Shown: one piece after another, positions 48,711 to 62,016 of the stretch
Layout: the number at the start of each line of letters is the position of its first letter
Position numbering within the stretch: the first letter of the stretch is position 1
NCBI RefSeq assembly: GCF_016802725.1
Contig: NC_052667.1
Span: forward strand, 5,732,501 to 5,796,500
Length of the DNA: 64,000 nucleotides
From: Solenopsis invicta
Lineage: Eukaryota; Arthropoda; Insecta; Hymenoptera; Formicidae
Direction: 5' to 3'
Translations under genes and position numbers: made by a program
Notes under the pieces: model-generated
The model's input: only the letters and a program-made list of their open reading frames with translations
What the model was told of the DNA's origin: nothing
Database searches by the model: none

Positions 48711-49125
48711 TTTATTCGGTACATTTTAATTAAAATTATTTGTTGTTGTAACGAAACATTTTAACTAACATATGTGACTTTGAGTTCTTTTGCGCAATAA
48801 TAAAAAAGCCATGCAAAAGCGATGAAATAATATTTCTTATATAGCACAATACATTTCAATAATGCTGCAGCAACATTGTAACCCAGATTACATGGAACAT
48901 GTCAACGATGTCACACGAACGATATTAGTAATCTATACAGAATAAATTACTTCAACAAAAAATATCGCAGGAAAGCTGTATCGTTGGTTAAAAAGTTCTA
49001 CACGGAACGTTAACTCAGAGCTCAGCCTGTTATCACACATAGTACATAAGTAAAAATCGTTGGTGAGGAGATCGCAGCGACCCATGATAAGTCGAAGTGT
49101 CACGTCGAAGAATTCACGACTCGTT

Positions 49126-52100
49126 CTAAACGCGTCCAGAACTTTCCAGTAGAGACTGTAAAAGAAACAAAAGAATTTAGAACGTGTAGAGCATTAAGAG
49201 AGCATTCTAATCCAGAGCGCGATGAAGTAGTCTATTTTTGAGAATTTTAAAACGATTTTTTTAACATATATTCTTAACATATATTCTTAACATAATGATT
49301 TTTTGCACATATTTTTTTACACTTTTACATATCTATTTGTACATATTTAATAAACATTTACAAGCTTTGATATAATAAAATGTTTATTAATTTTTATGCT
49401 ACGTAAATTTAATCAAACATATTTTTCAAGTTGGCTGACACGATTTTTCAGAAACTAATGAATCGACTTCAACCTTTATGTATAAAAGATGTTTGTAAAA
49501 CATCTCTGTTTATCGTCGGATTAGGAAAAATATTTTCTTTTAATAACAACCAGGATTAATGAAAAATATTGCAAATTATTAAAATAGCATGGTTTTAAAA
49601 AACAACATTTTTTTCAACAAAAGCGATTAATATATATGAAAAAAAACCGTTAATTCACAGATATCACAATAATCCTAATTTGAGTGATAAACAGACATGT
49701 ATTTTACATATACACAAAAGTTCAAGTCGATAGCTTCAGCAGCTTCTAAGAAAGAAATCCATCAGAAATCCGTCAGTTGGAATATGTGCTTGTTATTAAA
49801 TTTATTAACATAAAAACTAAGAAATTTAACTATATTAAAATTTGTAGTTATTTACTAAATATATAAAAGTAGATGTATAAAAGCAAAGAAAAATATGTGC
49901 AGCAATTTTTTTTTAATTCCCGAAATAAGCAAGCTTTTCCACGCTCCGATGGACTGGAATACTCCCTTGACGCAGCTTCTTCGAATTTTCTTAGCACTTA
50001 CCACCGTGGAATCGTTCAAGGACGTTAACATACTCCTGGTGACGAGAACCGTCACGCTGCTGTCGCGATCCATCACGTTATCCTCGATTAAATCGCGTTT
50101 CCTCAGGACGCGCACCTCACCGAGGGAATACGAGCAAGAGCTCGGCATATACAACTCTCCCTCGGAATGAGACGTCTCGGAGGTTGTCCCGATCTGGAAC
50201 CATGAGTTAATTTGCCGATGTAATATCCGCTAATCAAGAATTCTTCCTATGCCAACAATCTTAGATTACACAATAAAATCCAATTACAGCAAAATCGTGT
50301 CGTTATATCATTACGTACGTCATAGGCGTACGCTTCAGGATTTTTTTTTTCTTGGAGGGTGGTTTATTAATTTAGTTATCACATAAACAGCATTTTTTGC
50401 ATTACTGAATTACGTTTTTGGATAACTTAAAATCTAGAATGTCTCCTCGTCTCTGATTTTGAATAGGAAATATATTAAAGTTTGTAAAAATCACAAGTTT
50501 TATTTTTTTCTTAAAAAAAATATGAGCAAAATAGTTATTGAAAAGGAAATGTATAGTTCTTTAATATTGCTATTATTATTATTATATAGAAAATATTCAT
50601 AATAATATTTTTCTAGGAAAAAAAATTTTTTTTAAATTCATAGCAAAAGATGAGGGATATATTAGTAAAGATCTCTTGTATGAGATATTGCTAAATATAA
50701 AAAATGTAATATTAAACTAAAACTAAATAAAAAAAAAGAAGACATGAGGGAAATACGGGAGAGAGCATTCAATAAAATTTACAAAATTAAAGAAATATAC
50801 AACTTTTTTTTCAAAACGATTTAATTATATTTTCAGAATTCACGATAATATCTCTGTAAATCGACATAAAGGCTATGCCATTCAAACTATCTTCTGTCAT
50901 AGTGTTGCGCAAAAAATTTTTTTAATTTTATTGGAGGAGTGTTTGCTTTTTCTGGATACATCCATGTTGATATAAGGCAATTCAGTTAATATTATGATAA
51001 CATTTGATCGTATTGCTATGCTAATTTATAACATCGTTTATAGTATTAAGCAATTTATAACATTATCATAATGAGAAAGGGAAAGGGAAAGAGAATAGCA
51101 ATTTCTTCGTACCGATATCTGTCTCGTGATATTATTACAAAGATTTCTCATTCCATATTTTACGCGTTTCTCTCTCCTGTCTCACTACGAAGGCAGATAA
51201 TATGAAATAGGGTCTTATTTCTTAAAGAGAATACTATATTCAGGTGTTTAATTGTATTTTGATCAATTTACATTAAATAGCAAGTTTGCATTTTTGTATT
51301 ATTTATTGCTCTTTTTGTATTGCATACTGTTCTTGAAATTTAACCTGTACTCTCATATTATCCCCCTTTTTTAACTTTATTATATTTTTTTGTTAATACT
51401 GAAGTTAGATTTAAATTTTCTTAAAGTTATACCGTTTCTTAAAAGTTCCGCATAATTGAGAAGTTAATATATATTTATATCGTAGTAATTTTAAACGGAG
51501 CAATTTAGAAACGGTTATTCCATACACTGAAAAAATGCTATAATATAAATTAAAATGTAATTTGATTCAGTCAAACTTGACATCACAGGTTGTTACTAAT
51601 ATATATATAGTTGATTTAACTCAATTTTAATTTTATTTAACCATATTTGTTATTTTCTTAACTTTCAATCTTTTTGTTTCATTAATACTGTTATTAAATT
51701 AACAAGATATTTTTAATTTTATTCAACAACATTTTTTTCTCTATGTATTATCTGTCTGTAATAGTTAAAAAATGTTTACTTACTCTCCTTACGTTTGCAC
51801 TTAACTCGCCATTGGTCGACCTGCAAATAAAATACACAACGAAAAGATTAAATGAGATAGTCTCGGGGACGGTTCCGGTCTGAAACCGCGATTTGAGTCA
51901 ATTTGCCGATGTAATATCCGCTAATCAAGAATACTTTCTTTGTGCCGAAAAACTTAGATTACACAATAAAATCGAATTACAGCAGAATTGGATCGTTATA
52001 TCATTTTGTAGGACAATTCAGTTAATACCCTAAAGTTAAATAATTCCGCGAATTAAATTATTAAAACTTCGTTATCCACCTATCATCGTGATCCAACAGC

Positions 52101-55100
52101 GTACTGCTGATGCTGGAGTTGGAGCTAGACAAGACGTCTATTTTATACTTCCGCGGTGCATCTGTCAAATCAATCGGCTGTCTCACGTTGTCGTTTCTCG
52201 CAGTTTTTTGAGGTCCCGGGATCTCATTTCCGTTTCTGCGGTTTTCGTCCACCGCGAACGTCGTCGACTTGCGAATTTTCTCGTTCCTCGTCTTCCCCGT
52301 CGAATTGTCCTCTCCAGCAATGTCAAAGGAGATTTGCTTGTTACGCGCCGTATCTTCTCGCAAAGATGACACGTCTTTTTCCGCACCTGTTAAAACGCTG
52401 TCTCGCAAAGGATTGGTTGAGTAATTATCCGCAGGATCATTGCTCCTCTCCTTAGGAATGTATCGGACATATAGTCCCTGCAAAATAAATAAAACTTGTA
52501 AACGTGTTTAATATTAACACTTCAAATAAACTATACACATATTAAAGTTATGCGAATAAGATTTATATCTTTATTAAATAATATATTTTATACCTTATTC
52601 TATTTATTATTAAAAATTAAATTATTTTTTACAACATTAAAACTTACAAAGAAAAGTCTCGATTTTCTGTATAAATATGAAAATATAATTAATAAGAAAT
52701 AATGAAAAAAATCGGAATTATTTAAGTATTTGAAGTATTCAAGATGATTTATACAAAGTTTGATTGTGATTATCTGTTGAATTATTTTGTAAATAAATAA
52801 AAATAAATAAATTTTGTTTGCTTTACAGAATTGATCTCTGCATCGCAATGAAACTATATAAATCATCTTGAATATTTCAAGTGCTTAATTTAGATTTTTT
52901 TCATTATTTTTTATTAATTATTTCATTAGAGCACCTCTTATATTATGAAATAATTTTTTTATCCAGATAGGAAATCGCTGCCAAATTTTTTTCTACTACT
53001 TTCAAATGCAATATGAAACAATCTCATTTTTGCATAATTTTCTTAATGTTTTCAAAAATGTCCTATACATTCTTAATCAAAGCGTATTGCGAACGAGATT
53101 TTGTTTCACGTACAGATTCGGTGTCTTCCTTCGCCGACGAATGTACGAGACCTGCATCTTTTTTCGTTAGATTTTCGTCGGCGAACTTTGATCTGGCAGA
53201 GCTCGCATCCGAACGAACTCGTTCGTTCTTCATCCCTGAAACTTCCGAAGGTGCAAATAATATCCCTTTGTCCGCCGGCGTGCTACCGTCACGTATTTTC
53301 TCACTTGCAACTTCTTTCACCGCTTCTTCCGGGACATCCGATCGTGCATCGATCATTTGATCGGTTTTATTCGTGATACTCTTGCTCGTCTGTTGATCTT
53401 TATTAGCCTGTACGTCGTTCGTTTTATCTTCTCCAAGCTTTTCGACATTTGTACAATCTTCTTTGTTCCCGGATACCGCAATTGCGACAACCGAATCGGT
53501 AGCTTCTGCGTTGCACTCCTCTCTCGATTTTGCAAATGCAATTTTCGTAGACAATTGCAAATGTTCGGAACTCCTTTTGGGATTTTTCTCGTTGTCGCTA
53601 CGAATATCGGGGATCTGTTTTAACGATTCGGCCTCCGAGTTTTCCTTGCTGTTGCTCTTGTTGTTATTCTTAGAGCCTCGAGCAGCCTCGAAATGAACCG
53701 CGAAACGAACGCTCTCTCTCGTTTCTGGAATCGCGGGAGGGAAGTGTTCATCAGGATTCCCGGGAGTGTTAGATTCGCCGACAATTTGTCCGATATCGCT
53801 CGCATGATCTTTCGCACGCGTTCGCGAAATCGTCCCCTCGAGCCTCGAAATATCAGCGACGTTCCGAGAGAGCGTCTCCTCCCTCGCCGTACTGTTCTCA
53901 TCGACACCTTGGTCCGCCTGATTTTTAGCATCGCTAAGAACAATTTTTGCAACGTCCGCGCTTTCCCTCCGAAGACCCGCGTCCTTTTCGTCATTATTCT
54001 CAGAGCGTCGCGTAGACTCGCATCGAGCCGTGGAGCGATCGCCGTCTCTCGCCGTTTCGCGACATTCGGAGAAGTTAGACACGCGCTCGTCAAGACCTTC
54101 GAGCTCGTAGGAATCTTTGACATCAATTTTCGCTTGTATCTCTCGCGCCTTTTCGTCTCGCGACGTTCCGCGTACATCGATCGCGGTTGACGGTGCGTTC
54201 GTTCGGGCCACCGAGGAATCGGCAGTGTCTCGAGAGCGCGTCTCCCTGTCGTTCGTGTTTCCTCGATCCGACTGACTCTTAACGTTAATCAGGATATTTT
54301 GTAAAATGTCCATGGTCTCCGTTTGCCGCGCGTCGCGGATTGATTCGGCCTCGCGCAAATGATTCAGAAGCTTCTGCACCGCCGCGGGCGTCGCCTCTCT
54401 CAGGGACCTCCCTCCGACGCTCCGACGTTTCTCGTCCTGCAGGATGTAGGTGACGAGCTGGTCCGCGACCTGGGACGCGTTCTTCTGAAAGAGCTGCGCG
54501 AAAACCGACCCGCCGTCGTCGATGTATCCCTTCCCGGAACGAATCTCGCGTCCCGAGAGTTTACTCGCGTTATCCCGCGCGATTTTCTCCTCCCGCTGAC
54601 GACTCGTCTCCGTGTGCGTGCTGGATAACGCGGGCACCAAGTTGGAGAACGTCGTCGTGGCATCCGACCCGTCCATCGACGTTTCCGACAGGCGCGCCTT
54701 GGCCGCCGACCGTTGAGCTTCGTCGCTGTCGCGAGAAGTCCCGCCCGACGCGGGAAACACGCTAGACTCGACGGAGTTCTTCGAGTAATTGCTGCGAGAG
54801 CCGTTCTCCGTCGCGTTCGTTCCCAGCGGCTCGTCGTCGCTCGTTCGACGCGTCTCCGAGACCGTGAGCTCCTCGTTTCTCAATTCAATCTCCAAAACTG
54901 ACGATCTATCCGACCTTTTCGACGCGAGCTCGCGATTCTTATCGGCCGACGAGTCGCGACCAAGTTTCTCGCGATCCGCGTCCCGCGACTTTCGCTCTTC
55001 CTCCTCGTTCAGCCTGCACTCCGACAGTAATTCCGAAAGATTCCTGGTCCCGCGAACGATACGCTCGATCTTCCTGTCGTTGGCGTGCAGAATTGAATCC

Positions 55101-58100
55101 AAGTCGTCGAGACGCGGCCGATACAAGTCGATCTCGTTGTCCAAGTTGTCCTCCGCCTGGGAAACGTCGGCGGCGCAGCCCCAGTCGAACGATCGGCCGG
55201 CGACGTCGCGCGGTCCATCTTGCCCGTTATGACTGTTGAACGTGCGCGAGAAGTGTTCATCAATCGTGCGATAAGGCCTCGGACTTTCCTCCTCTCGACA
55301 GCGCGAGGCGATATTTTCGCGCCGTGGAAAACCCGCTCTCCTTGAGATGTCGCCGGCAGGCGGTGGCTTTGATCGATCACCTCGGTTCTCCTTCGCCTGG
55401 ATCTTATCCACTACGTCGCTTTCGTCGTCGTTCCGCGAGCGCTCGGCATCGCTCATCCCGCAGAATATTCCGTCGTCCTCCGCGTAACGGATCTCCGCGT
55501 CACCCACGATTTCCTCGTGGCTCTCGCGCCTCGCTTTGTTCTTCGATTTTTCATTCCTATCGCCTCTCGAGGTCTCAATCACGGCGAATTTAACCGCTCC
55601 TCGGCTCGTTGCGTCTTTCGAACGCTCGGATACTCTTGCGCCCGCGAATCCTCGATCCTTCCTCTCTTGCCCGTAATCTCGGTCTCTCGGGGATTCGACT
55701 CGTTCGTCAAATTGCTCGGAATTCCCGACGTCTTGAGGAATCTTTTCCGCAGGAGTCGTCGGTACCGCTTCGGTCGCAGCTTCGACGATCGACGTCCCGA
55801 TCGGTTTTCCTCGTTGCAAGGAGTCCATTCTCACGCGTCGAGTCCTCGGTGTCCCCGATACTTCCGGATCGTGCGCTCCATTATCCGCGTTCAGGATAAC
55901 TTCGTGACAGAGGGTGTAAGTGGCCGTATTTGCGCGGCTCTCCGTCCTGAACGGTTCCGGCGAGATGTGCACGTCCTCCAGATCCTGCCTGGTCAATTCC
56001 CGGTCGACGATGTGCACCGACGGTCCTATTTGGATCTCGCACGCGTTCTCTCGCGCCAACGACGTTCGCCGAAGATCGCGAGCCGTCGTCGTCGTAGTCG
56101 TAGTCGTCGTCGTGGTCGTTGTCGTCGTCGTCGTCTCGTTCGCGATCTCAATCGATTCTTTCGACGACAATCGGACAGGCGACGCACGTGCGACGCACGT
56201 CCACGCGACCGACCGTTGCTTCCGTAGCCCAGACTCGACCAGTCGGCACGCCGTCGTCGGAATACCCGAAATTTCGGCGTCGTCAAATCGACCCTGCGAA
56301 CGGTGACACGAGGAGAATCGCGCTTCTCCGAACGCTCGCTCGCCTTGCTGCCATTCGCCTCTGATAATCTCGAGGAGCATGCATCGTGAATCTTGGAGGT
56401 CACCAGCTCGCGAACGTACAGCCGCTCTTCCGTCTCGTCGTCCAACGGCGGCTCGTCCGAAAATCTAAACTCGCACGATAATAATACAATTACGTAAATA
56501 ATAAAATATTAATACAATCAAAGGCTCTAAATTAAACAAATAAAATTATAAAAAGAACAGATTGACCCATAAGATACGGCGTTGGGGTTTTTTTTTATAG
56601 TCTTGACGTAATCGGCTTTGTTATTGCCTATGAAAATTTGCTACACAATCTACTATGGCAATTTTCACGATATGACATTCTACAAAAGTTCATTGACCGA
56701 AAGATCAAAACGTTCCTAACGATGTGAGAATGTTCCATGTTCGATGATATTTGTAAATTTTGTACTGAAGAGGAGTCGAAACGATTGCGCTATACTGTTA
56801 CAAATGACATGAAATTCATTGTTATTTTTAAGTTACGCGTTAAATTTAATGTATTTATAACTGAAAAGCATGCTCATGAAATTTAATGCACTTTTGACAG
56901 TAAAATGTTTTCAATGTACTTACTTGAAATACACTTCCGTTACATTTACATTAAATTCTGTTACCGATTTTGAACAGTGTACATATTGTATATCACGCGA
57001 TCTATTTGTAACAAATGCCTTTTACAATCGTTTAATTTTTAATTTTATAGAGTTTCAAAATAGCACAAAAATATCTAGTGCCGGCTCTTAAGAGTCAATC
57101 TATTCTTTTTATAATTTTATTTGATCAATACATAAATGATATATACACACATTTTTTAATACATCGCGATCGAATGGTAAATTTAGGCGAAACTTTATTT
57201 AAACATCGTTACTGTACATATCATTTAAATTCAGATCAATACACTGAAGTTTTTTTTTTTAATGAAAAAAATACATTTTCTTGAAACCATTTGATGATAT
57301 TTTGATGCAAGCATTTGTTCTGTTTAACTAATAAGTAATTAGATATATTACCTTAAGTATTATATAACTTTATATTATTATATTTTTTACATTTAAATAA
57401 TAATTTTGCAAATAACCTAATACGTTATTAAATAGTTTTCTTAGATTAAAAGATCTGATTGTCTTGAATAAATTAAAAGTAGTCTAATAGTAAATATTTT
57501 CTAAAACTGCAAGAAAAAATGATTTGATTAAAAATTACTTCTTCATTCTTTTTATATAACTATTTCAATGAAGAAGTCTTTAATTTTATTGCAAATAAAT
57601 AAGCCATTAGGCTTGTGTTAAATAAAATTTTTTGTTCGAAGATATTTTTTCTTTCAGTGTAAGCAATTTTTGAAATTAATATTCTTAGGTGACATAATAT
57701 GTCGTGATAGAAGTTACGCTGAAAATTGTTTTTCGAGAACAATCGCAATTGTTGAAAGAAGAGACTGTCGAGACTTCAATAAAACGAGATGGAATGTTCT
57801 TATAACCACAAATTTTCTTTTCCACTCACGTATTTCTATTCCGTCGTGCGGAATCGAAGCTCGACGTTGCGCAGACTTCTATGAGTTGCATCTTTGCATT
57901 GCTAATAATCTTCTCGGCGTTTTCGAGCGCGATCGACGTTTCGGGACTTAAGATGAGATTGGAAGGCTGCGCTTCTACCGGTCGGCTCGTGCCAGGCTGC
58001 AACTGACGTGCGATATCCATCGTGAAAAGTATATTTGAATGGCCAAATAACGTTAGATAAATAAAATTGTTTATGTTAAGTACCGTTTCCTCGTTGGTGA

Positions 58101-58351
58101 CGCATTTCGCTCTTTTACGAGATTCCCTGTCGCTACCACAGGGATTCCAAGTTTTACTCGTGACTATCGATTTTTTAGATGCCGCAGTTGCAGGCTGTCG
58201 ATTCCCATTGTGTATTCTGATATCATTATCCTTCTTGCGCGCTACATTCCCCTCGTGTTTGCAATAACACGTGCGAACGGAAGTCATCTCCCCTGGAGAT
58301 GTCGTAGAACAGACTCCGTCGTTGCACGTTTCCGGAGAACTCGAATTTTCC
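49126..58351 (-). CDS. Large charged low-complexity protein, SEGEL/SLGEV tail; 5' end unresolved
   Basis: Exons (- strand): 58,351-58,084, 58,002-57,830, 56,464-53,069, 52,477-52,080, 51,820-51,793 (28-nt microexon), 50,193-50,002 and 49,155-49,126 (ends TAG). Splice sites are good and phases agree at every junction. About 1,450 residues; the first listed exon begins in phase 2, so at least one 5' exon is missing. Composition is rich in Arg, Ser, Asp, Glu and Thr, mostly disordered. Likely helical parts are IALENAEKIISNAKMQLIEV, EERLYVRELVTSK, LDDLDSILHANDRKIERI and the AQLF..ADQLVTYILQDEKR..LNHLREAESI stretch. The C-terminus has STNGELSAN and SEGELYMPSSCSYSLGEV. Within the large exon the frame entering at 56,464 differs from the 1,100-codon frame used after about 56,170. 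Family not recognised; the S-x-GE tail faintly recalls TALPID3-like centrosomal proteins, unsupported. Confidence 0.72.
50178..50320 (-). repeat. Exon/intron segment duplicated, copy 1 (used exon)
   Basis: The start of the 50,193-50,002 exon and the adjoining intron (AATTTGCCGATGTAATATCC, then GCTAATCAAGAAT, TTAGATTACACAATAAAATC and CGTTATATCATT) match 51,868-52,006 nearly base for base. Confidence 0.9.
51868..52006 (-). repeat. Exon/intron segment duplicated, copy 2 (decayed exon start)
   Basis: Carries the same intron blocks as 50,178-50,320 and, on the - strand, an acceptor (GGTTTCAG) followed by ACCGGAACCGTCCCCGAGAC, the counterpart of the used exon's start. Used in the phase supplied by the upstream exon it would hit a stop. 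The real splice appears to go to the acceptor at 51,821 instead. Confidence 0.85.
56084..56140 (-). repeat. (ACG)n-type trinucleotide tract coding poly-Thr
   Basis: An imperfect trinucleotide run, mainly ACG with ACC/ACA/ACT variants on the - strand, that encodes about 17 consecutive Thr in the large protein. Such runs vary in length and could shift frame. Confidence 0.85.
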
Positions 58352-58919
58352 CTATAACAAGAGAAGAGGTACCCATCTGGAATAATGTATTTTTTTTCTC
58401 CACGTCGTTATTGTTGTCAATATTTACGCGAGAAAAATCTTTATCAAAGTAACAATAAAAAATAAATCGGCGTATCAAACGTCTTCGTTCAGAAAACGTG
58501 GACGCCCCTGCATTAATTGCTACTCAACGTATTAATTATTTAAATGTATCCAACCAAAGGTGAGCTTTGATAACCTTTACGGAAAGTATCGAACGGTGAA
58601 AGTTTTCGCAAATGGGAATAAATTGGAGTGAACGTCGCCGCTACATTTCTGACCACGAGTCATATTAGCAGAGTGTGAAAAAATAATGCGGCTGCTTTTT
58701 CTCGCGCGGCGCACGATAATGTATGTCGCGTGTCGTACAATGAAATATTAATAGCTGAATATCAGCGTCTCACTGTACGGTTTAAAAAATGCATCAATCG
58801 GCAAGCACGTGCAACGTCCTTGTACGTGCACGTAGCGTTTAACTCCAATTATAATAGACACCATGAAAAGAAAAAGAATTGTGAATCATTGCACGCGAAT
58901 CATCACGCGTGCATAAGGT

Positions 58920-59155
58920 AAACATTTCAATGACCAGACATGTATCTATATCCGCAAACACTTAAACAAAAACTTATTATTAATCTCAATTACTTTTTTA
59001 CTATAACATAAAAATTTAATTGTAATTTTTAAATATTATAATTAAATTCTGATAATATTATAATAATAGTATAAAAAAAGCATTTGAGATTAATAATGAA
59101 ATTTTGTGCAAATGTTCAGGATATATAAGATTCGTCTCGTCACTAGGACGTTTAC
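58920..59155. mobile_element. Palindromic MITE
   Basis: TTATTATTAATCTCAA on the left pairs with TTGAGATTAATAAT on the right, with a looser ATCTATATCC against GGATATATAA further out. Related to 39,640-39,897. About 235 bp, no frame. Confidence 0.6.
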
Positions 59156-60300
59156 CTTTGTGTAATTACAATCTCATTGTCACAGTTAAGATGATACGTT
59201 AAAAATATGTATAATGTTCTTGGAACTTAGATATATGTTTTATATATTTACATAGAAAGAACGCGATTTTGCTGTATGTATAATATACATGTGTATCTAA
59301 GAATTTAGCTAGATACAGATCTGAAAATAATTTTATCGCAACATTAAAGAAACTAATTCCATTGAAACAATGAGGAAAATTTTGAATTGCAACCGGTTTC
59401 TGGATGCTGCATTGGTATTAAGGGACAAACTAACGGCATCAACTTACAGATGATCATTGAATTTTCCGAATTAAACATACATGTTGATTGTAAATAAAAG
59501 CAATGTTTTGAATACCGTTTTATTTTTATTATGTTTATTCATAACAGTAAAACAATAATATCACCAGTTTATTTCGCTTCCAACATACTACATGTCTATT
59601 TTTGTTAAAATCTATTATAAGCAAAACAATGTAAAGTCTGCAATTTTTTCGACTTTTTTCTAAATTTTTCTCTTATGACTGCGCCAAATTGACAATAATA
59701 TCTTTTTTTTACGTTTTGCTGACTAATGAAATAAGTTACCAAACGAGATCTCTGTAATATTTTCCGAAAGATTTTATTATCTTAATTAAACTACAATTGT
59801 AATTTAATTAAGATAATTTCTATGCTACACAGAAAAAATTAATGTCAAATAAACAATTCATTATTTTATAAACAAAAATATAAAATCTTGTTGAAATAAT
59901 GTGATAAAAATATCAAGCATGATGATTAAAAAAATGTTGACACTCTAACAATCAGTTTGAGCTCCCTGCATAATTATTTTGATGGTCTAACAAAATTATT
60001 TTCAAATCTGTAATTAGCTAAATTTTTAAATACTTTGGCAAAACCGTTCTCTTTGTAAAATACTAATATTTAATAATTTTTAATGAAAATTAAAATTAAA
60101 AATTGAATTAAAATTAAAATATAATTAAAAAATAAAATAAAATTATAAATTACTAATTATATGATACATTATATGATACATTTCTATATTCGAAACTTGC
60201 ACCCTAGTTTAGTTAATTACGAAATTGGGAGAATTTTATGCAAATAAATAGAAAAATTTACGAGTCAAGTATACAAATAAATATAAAAATAATTGTTCTC
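59156..60300. other. AT-rich intergenic DNA, no gene seen
   Basis: No coding signal. AT-rich blocks at 59,815-60,160 resemble decayed MITEs (AACAATTCATTATTTTATAA, and repeated AAATTAAAATT). Confidence 0.5.
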
Positions 60301-61400
60301 AACGCGCGTTATCAATTGAAAACGCTGCAGGTCGAAAAACGAGAGAACAAAAGAACGTTGGCGTTACGTTCGAGCTGCAAAGGCGGGTTCAAGGACCGAC
60401 GATAATAAAGCTCTGAATCTCTCTTTCTCTCTCTGTCTCTCTCGCTCGCTCTCTCTTTGAAGCGGGGGTGGTCGCCCTCCCGTTCGCTCCAGCTCTTTCC
60501 CGACTACGACTAGAAATCAAGCGCAGTTCCCGCGTTACGTTCAGCTACGTCGTCGAACCTTCCGCGATCCCGGCCGGCTGCAACCGACGTTTCTATAGAC
60601 AACAGTATCGATCCTTAAAGGGGAGGCTCCAAATTTGCGCATCGTAGTAAAACCGAGCTAGCACACTTACACACACTCTCTTTCTCTCTCTCTCTCTCTT
60701 TCTCATCGTCGCTGCCGGCTGTCAAATTGTCCCTCGATTTCTTCGATCGCTTCGAATCTCCTCCAGCATTCTAAGAAGCGAATTTGCCGAAGAATCGGTT
60801 GAAAAAGAAAGGAGGAGACGGGCGACAAGGTACAAGGATGTTCTCCCAGCTCCCCGATGCCGCTCGCACGTAGCGTTTGACCTGTGAATAACACGCCGGC
60901 GCTTTTTGCTGCGCGAGTAACTCGCGCGTGAAACACGCGCGTTACACACGGATGACCGTTCCTCGCGTCTCTCGTCCCGATGCGTCATCGCGCGAGATGC
61001 GCCCCTCGGCCCCTCCTCCCTCCGGACCATCCCTACGGCGGACGCGTCCACGGGGAAAATCGCGTTGGCATTTTTTCAAAGGAAATGTCACGCGGGCCGT
61101 GCCACAACAAAGCAGATGCGTCTCGGCCGGCGCGGCAAGGACACTAATTTAGCCGAGAGACCGGGTGGATGCGATCGGACGACGGATGACGTCAGCGATT
61201 CTCTCCTTCGCTGTATACGCGCGTATAGCCTGCCGAGAAGCCCTCGGCCGCTTTAACGCTTCCTCGCGCGCGTGATCAATAACAGTACGTCAACGGTACG
61301 TAATGCACAACGTCCTTTAAAGACGATGGACCGACGTTCCGGTCTCGCGACCGACAAAAAGATTCGCGCCTTCTCGCGAGCGATTATCGATTGCCGTACT
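60301..61400 (-). promoter_or_regulatory. GC-rich island, candidate promoter/5' exon of the large - strand gene
   Basis: About 1.1 kb of CpG-rich DNA with CT/GA microsatellites (60,420-60,460 and 60,675-60,702). On the - strand a clear donor (GTGTGT/GTAAGTGTG) ends a potential 5' exon at 60,671. It lies upstream of the incomplete 5' end at 58,351, so it may supply the missing exon. A short ATG frame ending at that donor is in phase 0 and does not fit the needed phase 2, so the exon would be non-coding or another exon intervenes. Confidence 0.45.
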
Positions 61401-62016
61401 CTGAAAAATTCATTCGCTTAGAAATGTTGTAATTGAGAGACTTGTACAATCGTAAGAGTCCTGGAGAGAAAACGATTTCGAAATGATGAAACGTAAATCC
61501 ATGAATTGATATTTTTTTTATCAAGTTTTCATAAGTTTTATGTTTAATTTTAATTCGCTTTTTCAAGAGTTTTAATTTAATTGGATTCGATTTCTTTTTT
61601 CAGTCTTCATTCTGTGAAGAGTATGAATGATCGTAACATTTTGCGTATTTGTGTTTTACTTTCTTACAGATTTAGATTAGAAAAAACAATTCAGTGCCTT
61701 CAACAAAACTTTCTTCGAAACACTTTTTAACAGCAATCAAATATGTTGTTTTTATACAACAAAACGATTTAATTATTTTTGCAAAATACATTTTTCTGTT
61801 TTGTTCTACGGGCCAAATAATTTTGTTCTTAGATTTTTATTTTTTATAACAAAATTTATTTAACATTTTTTTATTATTACATCAAAGGTATTTGTTGTAC
61901 GAATAAATTGTAAATAAATAACAAAAAATGTGTTTCTAATTCTAATCGTTTTGTTTGATGCAAATTATTTTGTTGCTACAACAAGTAGGTTCGTAGAACA
62001 AAACAACTTTTTTCTA
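61401..62016. other. AT-rich DNA with R2 repeat copy
   Basis: No gene. About 61,690-61,960 carries R2 family blocks (GTGCCTTCAACAAAA, TTTTTAACAGCAATCAAATA) plus repeated words like ACAAAACGATT and TTTTGTT. Confidence 0.45.

Noticed and set aside
53693..56306. Long open frames on the + strand opposite the large exon (up to 236 codons)
   Set aside because: They are mirror frames of an Arg/Ser/Asp-rich exon. The - strand exon has splice-consistent borders and phases; the + frames do not.
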